DNA from: Solobacterium sp.
GTDB taxonomy: Bacteria > Bacillota_I > Bacilli_A > Erysipelotrichales > Erysipelotrichaceae
Assembly (NCBI GenBank): GCA_017510405.1
Contig: JAFWNG010000021.1
Coordinates: 40,244 to 104,243, forward strand
DNA length: 64,000 nt
Reading direction: 5' to 3'
A program made the position numbers and the translations under genes. Below the pieces are notes generated by a model. That model searched no databases. It was not told where the DNA came from and was given only the letters and a program-made list of their open reading frames with translations. The stretch's first letter is position 1, and the number at the start of each line of letters is the position of its first letter. Positions 1-7,621 of this stretch are shown one piece after another.

Positions 1-454
1 CAGGAATCCATACAACTGTCAGGATTCCCCGTTTGCGCAGTACCTGGTTCCATGTCTGTACAAACGGTATGTCTTCTGTGCCGGGTATGATCCAGAATCT
101 GCTGTGACCGACCCAGAGGCGGTCGATCACAATGCCGTCATACCAGTTCATCACTTCCAGAAACAGAAGTGCCTGCAGATACGCTTCCCGGAATGTATGG
201 ATGTAATTCCACACAGCAATGATGCCGATCAGAGCAGCTGTCATGACGATGAAAAATACTGTCATGAAAGTCTTTCGCTTCTGTGCAACCGTTTTACGGT
301 CTGTCAGACCGAGTTCATACACTTTTTCCTGTAGCGGCTTCGGATAGAAATACAGCCCGTTCAGAGCATTGTTTCCGACTGCGGCTTTTACCATCGCGGT
401 AAACAGTGCGCAGTACAATGCCAGCTGGATCAGGATTTTCCATGTGCCGTTCAT
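1..454 (-). CDS. Membrane protein of unknown family, C-terminus cut by window edge
   Basis: This frame is open from an ATG at 454 down to base 1, giving about 151 residues without a stop, so the gene continues beyond the left edge. The start overlaps the stop of the next upstream gene as ATGA, which supports both the start and cotranscription. The protein opens with a hydrophobic segment (residues about 5-25) and has a second one around residues 65-85. A later motif, DRLWVGHSRFWIIPG, lies near residues 118-132. I do not recognise a named family. Its place as the last visible gene of the hydrolase/methyltransferase operon suggests a membrane partner of that pathway, but no function can be assigned. 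Confidence 0.7.
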   Translation of the reverse strand, partial: MNGTWKILIQLALYCALFTAMVKAAVGNNALNGLYFYPKPLQEKVYELGLTDRKTVAQKRKTFMTVFFIVMTAALIGIIAVWNYIHTFREAYLQALLFLEVMNWYDGIVIDRLWVGHSRFWIIPGTEDIPFVQTWNQVLRKRGILTVVWIP

Positions 455-1368
455 GATCCGGTATTGGTACGGAGCAGCCGCACCATTTCCTTCCAGCCGT
501 CTTTCGCTTCCCGGCATACCGGAAAGACCGGATAGCAGTGAAACATGCCTTCCGCAGCGATCATATCGTACTGTACATGGTATTTCCGCATCGCCGCTTC
601 AAACGATGGTGCACAGGCATACAGGGTCTCATGGGTGCCGTACATGAATGTGACATGAGGGCAGCCGGAAAAGTCGGCTTTCTGCAGGCGAATCATATAT
701 TCCGGCACGCTGTCGTCGCCATGCCGCATGATCTCCTCTGCTGTTTTCATATACTGCGCCGGTATTGCCACATCCAGCGGATCCAGATCCAGCATACGCT
801 GCCATTCTTCCTCCGTGTCCACACAGGTGCCCGGCGAGACGGCCAGGATATATCCCGGCATCGGTGTATCCGCATGCCCGTCATTGATATACGGAACCAT
901 GCCCAGCGCAAGATTTCCGCCGGACGACGTACCCAGCACAGAGATATTCTCTGCAGTATACTCCTCCAGCATCACTTTATACGTCTCATGGATCATCTCA
1001 TACGCCCGGGTAAGTGGGTACTCTGTACAGAGCGGATAATACGGGACATAGACATCCAGCCCGCTCTCTTTGGCAAAGCGCAGTGCTTTCCGGATCGAAG
1101 CAGGCCGCGGAGCACTGATCATTCCGCCGCCGATGATGAAAAGATTTGCGCGCTTCACAGGCACTTTGTGGATCATCTTCAGTACCGGGCATCCCATCAC
1201 CTGTATCCTTGTAATTTCAAACTCGTCGTCTTTCAGATCCGGGATCCGGTTCCTGGCATTGCTTCTGCGCCGGTTCTCAAGCAGTTCTTCCGTGCTTTTT
1301 CCCGTCCACCGGTTCTTCAATCCAATGAGCCGGACCAGCCGCTTCAGCAGTTCATATTTCAGTGTCAT
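451..1368 (-). CDS. Alpha/beta hydrolase, esterase/lipase type
   Basis: The 305-residue protein has the alpha/beta-hydrolase nucleophile elbow GTSSGG near residue 147. An upstream glycine-rich IIGGGM stretch sits where the HGG oxyanion loop lies in hormone-sensitive-lipase-type esterases. A likely acid residue is in YGTHE and a likely catalytic histidine in MFHCYP near the C-terminus. No signal peptide is visible, so it is probably cytoplasmic. It overlaps the genes on both sides by four bases (ATGA), so it is translationally coupled inside a five-gene operon. The substrate is unknown; ester hydrolysis is inferred from the family. The operon holds a second, unrelated-looking alpha/beta hydrolase, suggesting two steps of one small-molecule pathway. 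Confidence 0.85.
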   Translation of the reverse strand: MTLKYELLKRLVRLIGLKNRWTGKSTEELLENRRRSNARNRIPDLKDDEFEITRIQVMGCPVLKMIHKVPVKRANLFIIGGGMISAPRPASIRKALRFAKESGLDVYVPYYPLCTEYPLTRAYEMIHETYKVMLEEYTAENISVLGTSSGGNLALGMVPYINDGHADTPMPGYILAVSPGTCVDTEEEWQRMLDLDPLDVAIPAQYMKTAEEIMRHGDDSVPEYMIRLQKADFSGCPHVTFMYGTHETLYACAPSFEAAMRKYHVQYDMIAAEGMFHCYPVFPVCREAKDGWKEMVRLLRTNTGS

Positions 1369-2009
1369 ACGCGCTTTCCCGCTTTCTTCCGGTATCCGCA
1401 GTCACAGTACGGACCACCGGATGCCAGGGTATATTCCCGTACAAACTCACTGACGCCGCCGGCTTCGCTCATCGTATAATCCAGCCGGCACATTGCCGGT
1501 ACCAGATCCTGCAGTTCCAGTTTTTTCATCAATGTGCAGATCCCGCATTTTGTAAATCTTGCCTCATATCCGCTTCCGTCTTCATACGGGAAGAAGTCCA
1601 TATTCCACGAATACGGATTGCGGTCTGCCGCTTTGAACGCAGCCGTCTGCTTCATTCCTTCGATATCTTTTGCGGTGAACTTGCTTTTCCCGCTCTTGCG
1701 GCAGAACCATTTCATCGCTCCTGTCATCATGCTTTCCCGGTAATACGCTTCTGCCATAGAAACATCCGGCCGCTTGGGCATGCACAGCAGAAAAGAGCAG
1801 AACATGGCGCAGCTCACGATGTTCATCTGAAACCGGTCCCCTTTTTCAAATTCCGGAAGCGTTTCTATGATCTTTCTGTATTTTTCTTTTGCCTGCCTGG
1901 TGATGTGTTTTGCGTCTTCTGCGGTATATCCGCATACACGGACAAGCTGCTGTTCAAAAGAACGTACAAACAGCAGCCACATTCCCAGCGGCATCCCTGT
2001 ATACTTCAT
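1365..2009 (-). CDS. L-2-amino-thiazoline-4-carboxylic acid hydrolase family protein
   Basis: This 214-residue protein matches the ATC-hydrolase family by eye: a C-terminal FTKCGICTLMKK block, then LVPAMCRLDYTM, then a GGPYCDCGYRKK ending, with the cysteines in the family pattern. In the founding enzymes this family opens the thiazoline ring of ATC on the way to cysteine, but most homologues in Bacillota sit in uncharacterised clusters, so the true substrate is uncertain. The start and stop both overlap neighbours as ATGA. Being sandwiched between two alpha/beta hydrolases and near a methyltransferase suggests small-molecule detoxification or tailoring, which is inference. Confidence 0.75.
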   Translation of the reverse strand: MKYTGMPLGMWLLFVRSFEQQLVRVCGYTAEDAKHITRQAKEKYRKIIETLPEFEKGDRFQMNIVSCAMFCSFLLCMPKRPDVSMAEAYYRESMMTGAMKWFCRKSGKSKFTAKDIEGMKQTAAFKAADRNPYSWNMDFFPYEDGSGYEARFTKCGICTLMKKLELQDLVPAMCRLDYTMSEAGGVSEFVREYTLASGGPYCDCGYRKKAGKRV

Positions 2010-2791
2010 CTGTTTTCTTCCTCCTTCAGAAACCGGATGACTTCCGTACGGAAGCGCTCCGGATGCATCATGACCAGTTCTGCGTGTTCCATGCCGTCAA
2101 ACTTCCTGACAGCTGTCTGCGGATAGATGCGGCATGTATACGCACAGTTGTTTTTCCGTGCTCTTTCTTCTTTTTCTCCATACCAGTATTCGATCTTTGT
2201 CCGAATCTTCGGCACCGGCTCCGGCATGGAATAGTTATTCGCTGACCAGAAAACGTTATAGATGGTCTTCGGTGAATAGTGCTTCTTTTCGAACTCAAAG
2301 ATCCTTTCATAGTGTTCTTCGGAATCTTCACCGGCAGGTGTCCAGCGTTCCGGCGGAGCTGCCAGTTTCATGATCCGCATGGATCTTGTTGCCAGCATGA
2401 CCGATGTCCAGTCGGCTGCTGCGATCAGACGGCACACCGGCTTTGGATACGGGTACGGCGTAATGCCGGCATCAATGACTGCTTTATCGACCGGTATGTT
2501 TTCGGCGGCGAGAAAACGGAGCGTGCACGCACCGCCCATGGATACGCCGTACATTGCGTCGATCTTTTCGATGCCTTCCTGACGCAGGTAATCAGCCGCG
2601 TCATGCGCATATTTTTCAATGGAAACAAAGTCCGTTCCCTGTTCATCGTGACCGTCTGCCACGATCAGAAAAACATGATATTCTTCCGCCAGTTTCTCAG
2701 CCGACGGCGCAAATACCCACCATGGTTCCGCCGTACACGGAAACATGACAAAGACTTCTGCATTCTCCCTGCCGTATTCATATACTTTCAT
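2006..2791 (-). CDS. Alpha/beta hydrolase
   Basis: The 261-residue protein has a short N-terminal beta-hairpin followed by the classic alpha/beta-hydrolase nucleophile motif GVSMGGA near residue 85. A probable catalytic acid region is YWYGEKEE, and a late histidine lies in GMEHAE near residue 237. It resembles small serine hydrolases of the YvaK/MenH-like size class rather than the larger esterase at 451-1368. It starts at ATG 2791 inside the end of the methyltransferase gene (14-base overlap) and ends in an ATGA overlap with the ATC-hydrolase-family gene. A cytoplasmic location is expected since no signal peptide is seen. Substrate unknown. Confidence 0.82.
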   Translation of the reverse strand: MKVYEYGRENAEVFVMFPCTAEPWWVFAPSAEKLAEEYHVFLIVADGHDEQGTDFVSIEKYAHDAADYLRQEGIEKIDAMYGVSMGGACTLRFLAAENIPVDKAVIDAGITPYPYPKPVCRLIAAADWTSVMLATRSMRIMKLAAPPERWTPAGEDSEEHYERIFEFEKKHYSPKTIYNVFWSANNYSMPEPVPKIRTKIEYWYGEKEERARKNNCAYTCRIYPQTAVRKFDGMEHAELVMMHPERFRTEVIRFLKEEENR

Positions 2792-3395
2792 GTTCCGTTC
2801 TCTCTTTCTTTGTCATCACAGCAACAGCACATGGTATGAAGCCTTCCGCAGGAATGATCTGTACACTGTTGTATCCGGCATCCAGGAAAAACTGCCGGTA
2901 TGACGCTGCAGTAAACTGCTGTTTGAAATCCGCGCCGGCATGATCCGTGAGCGTCACGAATCCGGTCGGTTTTTCTTTATTCATATAGGTGGGAATGATC
3001 AGTTTTCCGTTCGTTCTGCATACCCGGTCCAGTTCCCGCAATGCCTGCAGAGGATCCTCCAGGAGATGGATCACATTGCCGGCAATGACTTTGTCAAACG
3101 ATCCGTCCCTGTACGGAAGGCCGGTGATATCTGCCTGTTCAAAGATAATATTGCTGTACTTTGCGCAGTTCTTCCGCGCTTTCTTCAGCATGCCCTCAGA
3201 AAAATCCGTTGCCGTGAGATGCCTGCACTTCGCCGCCGTGACTTTGCTCAGCATTCCTGTACCGCACGCGCATTCCAGCACTTCATCTTCCGGATCTATG
3301 AGCCCGCTGACGATCCTGCACAGTGTTCTGTGCGTCTTCCGGTTGATGATATTCACATAGATATCGTATACACCTGCAATCCTGTCCCAGAACAT
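2778..3395 (-). CDS. Class I SAM-dependent methyltransferase
   Basis: At 205 residues this is a compact class I methyltransferase. The SAM-binding motif I is visible as LECACGTGMLS near residue 40, followed by the acidic/aromatic ATDFSEGML motif, then EQADITGLPY and the AGNVIHLLEDP block typical of UbiE/COQ5-like enzymes. It is the first gene of the operon. Its ATG at 3395 follows a GAGGAG ribosome binding site at a good distance and lies just downstream of a palindromic site overlapping a -10 box. The methyl acceptor is unknown; a small molecule or lipid is likely from the family. Confidence 0.85.
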   Translation of the reverse strand: MFWDRIAGVYDIYVNIINRKTHRTLCRIVSGLIDPEDEVLECACGTGMLSKVTAAKCRHLTATDFSEGMLKKARKNCAKYSNIIFEQADITGLPYRDGSFDKVIAGNVIHLLEDPLQALRELDRVCRTNGKLIIPTYMNKEKPTGFVTLTDHAGADFKQQFTAASYRQFFLDAGYNSVQIIPAEGFIPCAVAVMTKKERTEHESI

Positions 3396-3410
3396 ACGTA
3401 CTCCTCTGTT

Positions 3411-3426
3411 GTTAGTATAAACTAAC
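3411..3426 (-). promoter_or_regulatory. Palindromic operator-like site overlapping -10 box
   Basis: GTTAGT-ATAA-ACTAAC is a perfect 6+6 inverted repeat. Read on the minus strand it contains TATACT (3414-3419), a good -10 hexamer, 19 bases before the methyltransferase ATG. TetR-family repressors bind sites of this size and shape, so repression of the 1-3395 operon by a TetR-like protein is a reasonable inference. No such regulator is encoded in the window. Confidence 0.55.
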
Positions 3427-3482
3427 TATGATGCATAGAAATACTAGCACACGCAGACGGTCATTTCCAGCAAACTGTGCCG

Positions 3483-3505
3483 CAAAAAAAGACGGGAGTC
3501 CCGTC
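3483..3505 (-). terminator. Rho-independent terminator after the DUF3990 gene
   Basis: On the minus strand the stem GACGGGA/TCCCGTC is followed at once by seven T residues. It overlaps the last bases of the DUF3990 gene stop, so the stop codon lies in the stem. Confidence 0.75.
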
Positions 3506-4061
3506 AGATCGATTCCAGAAGCTGCGCAATTTCTTTCTGATATTCTTCCTCTGCTTTCTGCACCGCAGCGCGGTTTTCAGCAATGAATGCAGGATCCAGG
3601 ATCTCCGCACCGGTCCACTTCAGCTGCGCCGCCGCCTTTCTGCTTTTGATCACTGTCTGCTCACAGCACGGTCCTGCCTGCAGAAGCCGCAGGGCGTCCT
3701 CTGGTGCCAGAAAGCCGCTGGTAATGATGCCAAAGAGATCGTAGATCGTATCATTGGCGATCGGTCCGCATATGATGTCCGCTTCGGCATACAGATCCGG
3801 ATAACCGGAACGATTGCGGTATATATACTGGTACCATTCTTCTGTCCGCTCAAACCGTTTCACCGTCAGACCGGTAAGATCCAGTTCATATTGATTCACG
3901 TAAGTATCGCTGCCCTTGTGCTCTCTTGCCCATGTATACGCGAATTCCCTGTCCGGCGTCGTATAGAAACCCTGGCCGAAATCCGCGTTTTTCCTGCCAT
4001 GGTGAATGTCCGGTTCCGGGATCTGCAGATACCCGGTATGATACAGCCGTGTTATCTCCAT
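3504..4061 (-). CDS. DUF3990 domain protein
   Basis: A 185-residue protein from the ATG at 4061, chosen because GGAGGG lies six bases upstream. A longer reading to 4100 has no ribosome binding site. The N-terminus LYHTGYLQI..PDI, then NADFGQGFYTT and YTWAREHKGS, match the DUF3990 family. DUF3990 has been discussed as distantly related to ADP-ribosyltransferase-like folds, but I cannot show catalytic competence from sequence alone. It stands as a single gene with its own terminator. It is often found in gut Bacillota as a standalone gene, possibly as a toxin-like or defence-related element; that is speculation. Confidence 0.8.
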   Translation of the reverse strand: MEITRLYHTGYLQIPEPDIHHGRKNADFGQGFYTTPDREFAYTWAREHKGSDTYVNQYELDLTGLTVKRFERTEEWYQYIYRNRSGYPDLYAEADIICGPIANDTIYDLFGIITSGFLAPEDALRLLQAGPCCEQTVIKSRKAAAQLKWTGAEILDPAFIAENRAAVQKAEEEYQKEIAQLLESI

Positions 4062-4169
4062 CTGCTGTCCCTCCGTGCTTTGTTTCATGATAGCATGCAC
4101 AGATCGTTCTGACAGGATGTATGCTCTGCGGATCAGAAAAGCCGCAGGTCTCCCCCGCAGCTCTGTGTA

Positions 4170-4502
4170 TTATTCAGTTTTTGCAAAGTCCGTCAGACCG
4201 ACTGCCTTGGTCACCGGCAGAGAGAAGGCAATGCCGTTGGCATCGCTTTCCAGACCGCACGTCGTATAGATACTGCGCAGTACATTGTCTTTGACTTCTT
4301 CCGGGACAAGCATCATCACGACTTCCTTTTCCGGCTGGATCGTGATGTCGAATTCCTTCTCCGCCTCTATGGAAGTTGTGCCGCGTCCCTTGATGATCGT
4401 AGCGCCTCTTGCGCCTGCTCTTCTTGCGGCAAACATGACGAGGTCGGAGAAACCTGCGTTGACCGCGCAGAAGATTGCTTCATATTTTACTGGTTCAGCC
4501 AT
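4170..4502 (-). CDS. P-II family nitrogen-regulator-like protein
   Basis: The 110-residue protein has the ferredoxin-like PII layout: an early beta strand (YEAIFCAVNAG), a helix (SDLVMFAARRAGARGATIIKG) ending in the GRG-type turn that in PII begins the T-loop, a short T-loop-like stretch (TTSIEAEKEF), and a second beta-alpha-beta unit (KEVVMMLVPEEVKDNVLRSI). The canonical uridylylated T-loop tyrosine is not evident. It overlaps the preceding PII-like gene by eight bases and belongs to a three-gene operon with a DUF1538 membrane protein. PII-like proteins sense small nucleotides or metabolites and control transporters, so regulation of the DUF1538 protein is inferred. Confidence 0.8.
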   Translation of the reverse strand: MAEPVKYEAIFCAVNAGFSDLVMFAARRAGARGATIIKGRGTTSIEAEKEFDITIQPEKEVVMMLVPEEVKDNVLRSIYTTCGLESDANGIAFSLPVTKAVGLTDFAKTE

Positions 4503-4893
4503 TTTTATTTACCATCCTATGATCATTGCTTAAGAATCCATAGCTCAGTTTGCCGATCATGCTGGAGAACGGAACGGCAAATGAGATGCCTGTATCGTTG
4601 TTTACGGTGTGGAAGCGTTCTTCCAGTGCGTCCATGATCGCACTCAGTTTTTCCTCACGGACGACACTCAGGATAATGCTGCGTTTGTTTTCCTTGAGAC
4701 CGAGGAATTCCATCAGGTCATCGGAATCCGCCGTACCGGTGCCTACCACTGCGATCTGCAGGTTTGCATCAAATGTTTTGATAAAGTCTGCGAAGAACGT
4801 GCCTTTGCCCTTCTGCACGACCGTGATCAATAACATCAGTTTGTGCGGAGCAGTGAGTCCTTCCGGATTCTGTTTTTTCTTGATTTCTGTCAT
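4495..4893 (-). CDS. PII-like regulatory protein, divergent paralog
   Basis: From the ATG at 4893, chosen because AGGAG sits eight bases upstream whereas the GTG at 4902 abuts it, the protein has 132 residues. The order of strands and helices (HKLMLLITVVQKGKGTFFADFIKTF, later RSIILSVVREEKLSAIMDALEERF) resembles PII, but the T-loop region is reduced to AVVGTGTADSDDLMEF. It carries a lysine-rich N-terminal extension. It lies between the DUF1538 gene and the more typical PII gene, suggesting that the two PII-like proteins may form a hetero-oligomer or act at different signals on the same membrane partner. Confidence 0.7.
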   Translation of the reverse strand: MTEIKKKQNPEGLTAPHKLMLLITVVQKGKGTFFADFIKTFDANLQIAVVGTGTADSDDLMEFLGLKENKRSIILSVVREEKLSAIMDALEERFHTVNNDTGISFAVPFSSMIGKLSYGFLSNDHRMVNKNG

Positions 4894-4908
4894 GCGATGC
4901 ACTCCTGT

Positions 4909-6429
4909 TTAAAAGTAGATGATCTGTCCGTCATCCGCAGACAGGATCTTCTTGATCGAACGCTTCTCACGGACGAATTCGGAAACGACACTGCGGAATC
5001 CGAGGGACTGGATCGTGATCAGCGGCGTCATCGCAACCATCGCCACGACGCCGAACGCGAAGTCCATGATGGCATCTGCGCCGCGCATGGTAACACACGC
5101 GCCGATCATCATCGGGAGGATGAAGCTGCTGGTCAGCGGACCGCTTGCCACGCCGCCGGAATCAAATGCGATGGCGGTGTATAGCTTCGGCACAAAGAAC
5201 GAAAGTCCGAGTGAGATCAGATAACCTGGGATCAGATAATACAGCAGTGAGAACCCGTAGATCAGACGTATGACCGAAAGACCGATCGAGACGCCTACGC
5301 CCACGGACAGTGCGATCATCATCTGTCTCTGCGTTACAGCGCCGTTGGTGACTTCCTCGACCTGCTGGTTGAGAACATGAACGGCTGGTTCGGCAAGAAC
5401 GACGACCATGCCGATAATAAATGCGAACAGGACCAGAAGCAGCGGATTACCGGCGGCCATTGTCCTTCCGATCTTGTAGCCGACAGGCATGAAGCCGATC
5501 GTCACTGCCATTAAGAAGATCACCAGTCCGGTGAATGCAAAGGCTATACCGGTCATGATCTGCAGAATTCTCTGTTTCGGAAGATGCAGAACAAACTTCT
5601 GCAGGACAGCAAAGAAGCCGACCATCATCACAAGAGACTTTGCCACATCCAGGCACGTCTCCAGCAGCAGATGCCAGAACGCGCCGCCTCCCTGCACGCC
5701 GTAATCCGGCAGCGGGAAATGGATCGCGCTTCCGGCAGCGGACAGACTCAGGATCAGTACTGCCAGGATCGGACCGGCAGAGCATAGCGCAATGAGTCCG
5801 AAACTGTTCTGTCCGGCATTGCGGCCGCCGATCGTCTGGGCGATACCGATGCCGAGCGCCATGATGAACGGCACCGTGATCGGACCGGTCGTGACGCCGC
5901 CGGAATCAAATGCCAGCGGCAGGAACGCCTTGCCGCCCTGTGCGAACATCAGCGAAGAGAACGCAAACAGCAGCATATAGAAGAACAGCAGCATCGCCGT
6001 AAGATCCGTATTTGTAACAATGCGGAGCACCGCCAGCATCAGAAACAGTCCTACGCCGATCCCTACCGTCATGATCAGTGACAGCGGCTGCACCACTTCG
6101 CTGATCTGTCCCGCCAGAACCGAAAGATCCGGTTCCGCAACGGTAATGAGCATACCCATCAGGAAACATGCCAGAAAGAGCAGCTTGATCCGTCCCGACT
6201 TCGTCATGCCTTCGCCGACATGCCGCCCGATCGGTGACATGGCAAGATCCGCTCCCAGGTTGAACAGACCGATGCCGAGCACCAGAAACAATGCACAGAC
6301 CGAGAACCGGATCCGTTCCGGACCGCTCAGCGGCGCAAGCGGCGTAAACGACAGCACCAGTACGATCACCAGTACCGGCACGACCGATGTCAGTGCTTCT
6401 GTTAATTTGGATAGAAGTGCTTTTTTCAC
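4909..6429 (-). CDS. DUF1538 family integral membrane protein, putative transporter
   Basis: The 506-residue protein begins at a GTG (6429) preceded by GGAGG at seven bases. It contains two homologous halves, each with the signature NLGADLAMSP.G or FMPVGYKIG, then ITVAEPDLSVLAGQI or VVLAEPAVHVLNQQV, then FDSGGVTTGPITVPFIMALG or FDSGGVASGPLTSSFILPMM. This internal duplication and about a dozen hydrophobic segments fit DUF1538, a family of predicted transporters with no established substrate. It is followed by two PII-like genes, and that linkage supports a regulated transporter. Repeated GTG or ATG overlap is absent here; spacing to the next gene is 15 bases. Confidence 0.88.
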   Translation of the reverse strand: MKKALLSKLTEALTSVVPVLVIVLVLSFTPLAPLSGPERIRFSVCALFLVLGIGLFNLGADLAMSPIGRHVGEGMTKSGRIKLLFLACFLMGMLITVAEPDLSVLAGQISEVVQPLSLIMTVGIGVGLFLMLAVLRIVTNTDLTAMLLFFYMLLFAFSSLMFAQGGKAFLPLAFDSGGVTTGPITVPFIMALGIGIAQTIGGRNAGQNSFGLIALCSAGPILAVLILSLSAAGSAIHFPLPDYGVQGGGAFWHLLLETCLDVAKSLVMMVGFFAVLQKFVLHLPKQRILQIMTGIAFAFTGLVIFLMAVTIGFMPVGYKIGRTMAAGNPLLLVLFAFIIGMVVVLAEPAVHVLNQQVEEVTNGAVTQRQMMIALSVGVGVSIGLSVIRLIYGFSLLYYLIPGYLISLGLSFFVPKLYTAIAFDSGGVASGPLTSSFILPMMIGACVTMRGADAIMDFAFGVVAMVAMTPLITIQSLGFRSVVSEFVREKRSIKKILSADDGQIIYF

Positions 6430-6466
6430 AATTCAGCCTCCTTCCCCTATCAAACCATTATTTCAT

Positions 6467-6472
6467 ATTATA
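6467..6472 (-). promoter_or_regulatory. -10 box for the DUF1538/PII operon
   Basis: A perfect minus-strand TATAAT lies 38 bases before the GTG start with the GGAGG ribosome binding site between them. A -35 hexamer is not clear; the best 17-base-spaced candidate is poor. Confidence 0.45.
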
Positions 6473-6588
6473 ATAGATATCGTCTCCCCTGAAGTATAAA
6501 GTTCACTTCTGTCAAAGGCCCGTGTTCCCATAAAACCTTGGACAAAGACAGCAGAATGGGATACAGTAGTAATGTTCGATAGAACGCT

Positions 6589-6662
6589 CGGGATGTAGCG
6601 CAGTTTGGTAGCGCACTTGAATGGGGTTCAAGGGGTCGTGGGTTCGAATCCCGTCATCCCGA
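6589..6662 (+). tRNA. tRNA-Pro (anticodon GGG)
   Basis: The 74-base sequence folds into a full cloverleaf: acceptor CGGGATG with CATCCCG, D-arm GCGC...GCGC, anticodon stem CTTGA/TCAAG with loop ATGGGGT (anticodon GGG at 6623-6625), and a T-arm with GGTTCGAATCC. The discriminator base is A and no CCA is encoded. It resembles known proline tRNAs, including the CGGG acceptor start. It is followed at once by a terminator and then the endonuclease V gene. Confidence 0.95.
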
Positions 6663-6667
6663 CGGAA

Positions 6668-6692
6668 AAGCACCGGCACCGGTGCTTTTTTT
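6668..6692 (+). terminator. Terminator after tRNA-Pro
   Basis: AGCACCGG-CA-CCGGTGCT followed by six or more T residues. It separates the tRNA from the endonuclease V coding region; the ribosome binding site of that gene starts a few bases beyond the T run. Confidence 0.85.
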
Positions 6693-6707
6693 ACCGGAGG
6701 AAACAGA

Positions 6708-7388
6708 ATGTACGAAGAAGAGATCCGCCTGCAGAATCGTCTGGCCGGGAAATGTACAAAGCATGGTATTAAGATGGAACAGATCCATCGCGTTGCCGGC
6801 ATCGATACTGCCTACTGGCAGAATGACGATAAGGAATACGGCGTATGCGTCATCTGTGTTTTTGATCATGCGTCCCGGAAACAGATCGAATGCGTCTGGG
6901 CTTCCGGTGAAGTGACGTTCCCATATGTACCGGGTCTTCTGGCATTCCGGGAACTGCCGCTGGTGGAAGCGGCTTTTGCGAAACTGAAGCACCGTCCGGA
7001 TCTTCTTGTATTTGACGGCAACGGGCTTCTGCATCCGCGTCATATGGGCATCGCGTCACATGCCTCTGTTGTACTGGGCATCCCCGCCATCGGTATTGCC
7101 AAGACGTTCTACCACTATGGCGACGGGGAATACCTCCTGCCGGACAACACTCCCGGCGCTTATACCGATATCGTTGTCAACGGCAGCGTCGACGGCCGCA
7201 CTCTGCGCACGGAAAAAGACGTCAAGCCGGTCTTTGTGTCCATCGGCAGCGGCATTGATCTCGATACCGCTGTTAAGGTCGCCATGTACTACAACAAAAA
7301 AGGCAGCCATGTGCCTCTTCCAACCCGCCAGGCGGATCTTGAGACAAAACGGCTGCGCCGATTACTTAAAGGTGATAGCGCTTTTTGA
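6708..7388 (+). CDS. nfi: Endonuclease V (deoxyinosine 3'-endonuclease)
   Basis: The ATG at 6708 is preceded by GGAGG; upstream in-frame codons belong to the tRNA and are not translated. The 226-residue product is the usual family length. Endonuclease V landmarks are in order: the metal-ligand aspartate in AGIDTAY (residue about 29), FPYVPGLLAFRE (the wedge motif, tyrosine included), LLVFDGNGLLHPRHMGIASH (second aspartate and HPR), GIAKT (lysine), and SIGSGIDLDTAV. The enzyme nicks DNA one base 3' of deoxyinosine to start repair of deaminated adenine. Its 3' end overlaps a convergent small gene by 23 bases. Confidence 0.95.
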   Translation: MYEEEIRLQNRLAGKCTKHGIKMEQIHRVAGIDTAYWQNDDKEYGVCVICVFDHASRKQIECVWASGEVTFPYVPGLLAFRELPLVEAAFAKLKHRPDLLVFDGNGLLHPRHMGIASHASVVLGIPAIGIAKTFYHYGDGEYLLPDNTPGAYTDIVVNGSVDGRTLRTEKDVKPVFVSIGSGIDLDTAVKVAMYYNKKGSHVPLPTRQADLETKRLRRLLKGDSAF

Positions 7389-7602
7389 TCTCGTCGTAAT
7401 GTTCACGGCGCAATTCTTCCACCGTGACTGTTCCGTCTTCCCTCTGCACGAAGGAAAGCGATACAAAGCCGACGCGGATCCGCAGGATCAGCTGATCCGG
7501 AGTCTCATCGATCAGTTCCGTTTCGGAAAGAACTGCTTCTTTGAACTCTGCCAGCGAATTCCATTCTCCTTTATATTTGAGCATCCCGGTAAGGGATGCC
7601 AT
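7366..7602 (-). CDS. Small conserved-looking protein of unknown function
   Basis: A 78-residue product from ATG 7602, supported by GGAGAG seven bases upstream; a GTG at 7617 lacks a site. The sequence has an N-terminal TGMLKYKGEWNSLAEFKEA segment, then alternating hydrophobic strands (LILRIRVGFVSLSFVQ) and a lysine-rich C-terminal helix, so an alpha/beta fold is likely. It sits 19 bases downstream of the PfkB kinase gene and is probably cotranscribed. Its 3' end overlaps the convergent nfi gene. I do not recognise the family. Confidence 0.6.
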   Translation of the reverse strand: MASLTGMLKYKGEWNSLAEFKEAVLSETELIDETPDQLILRIRVGFVSLSFVQREDGTVTVEELRREHYDEIKKRYHL

Positions 7603-7621
7603 TTTATTTCTCTCCACCCTG

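Noticed and set aside
4126..4165. Terminator after the PII gene
   Set aside because: CTGCGG/CCGCAG pairing exists on the minus strand but there is no T run, so I do not call it.
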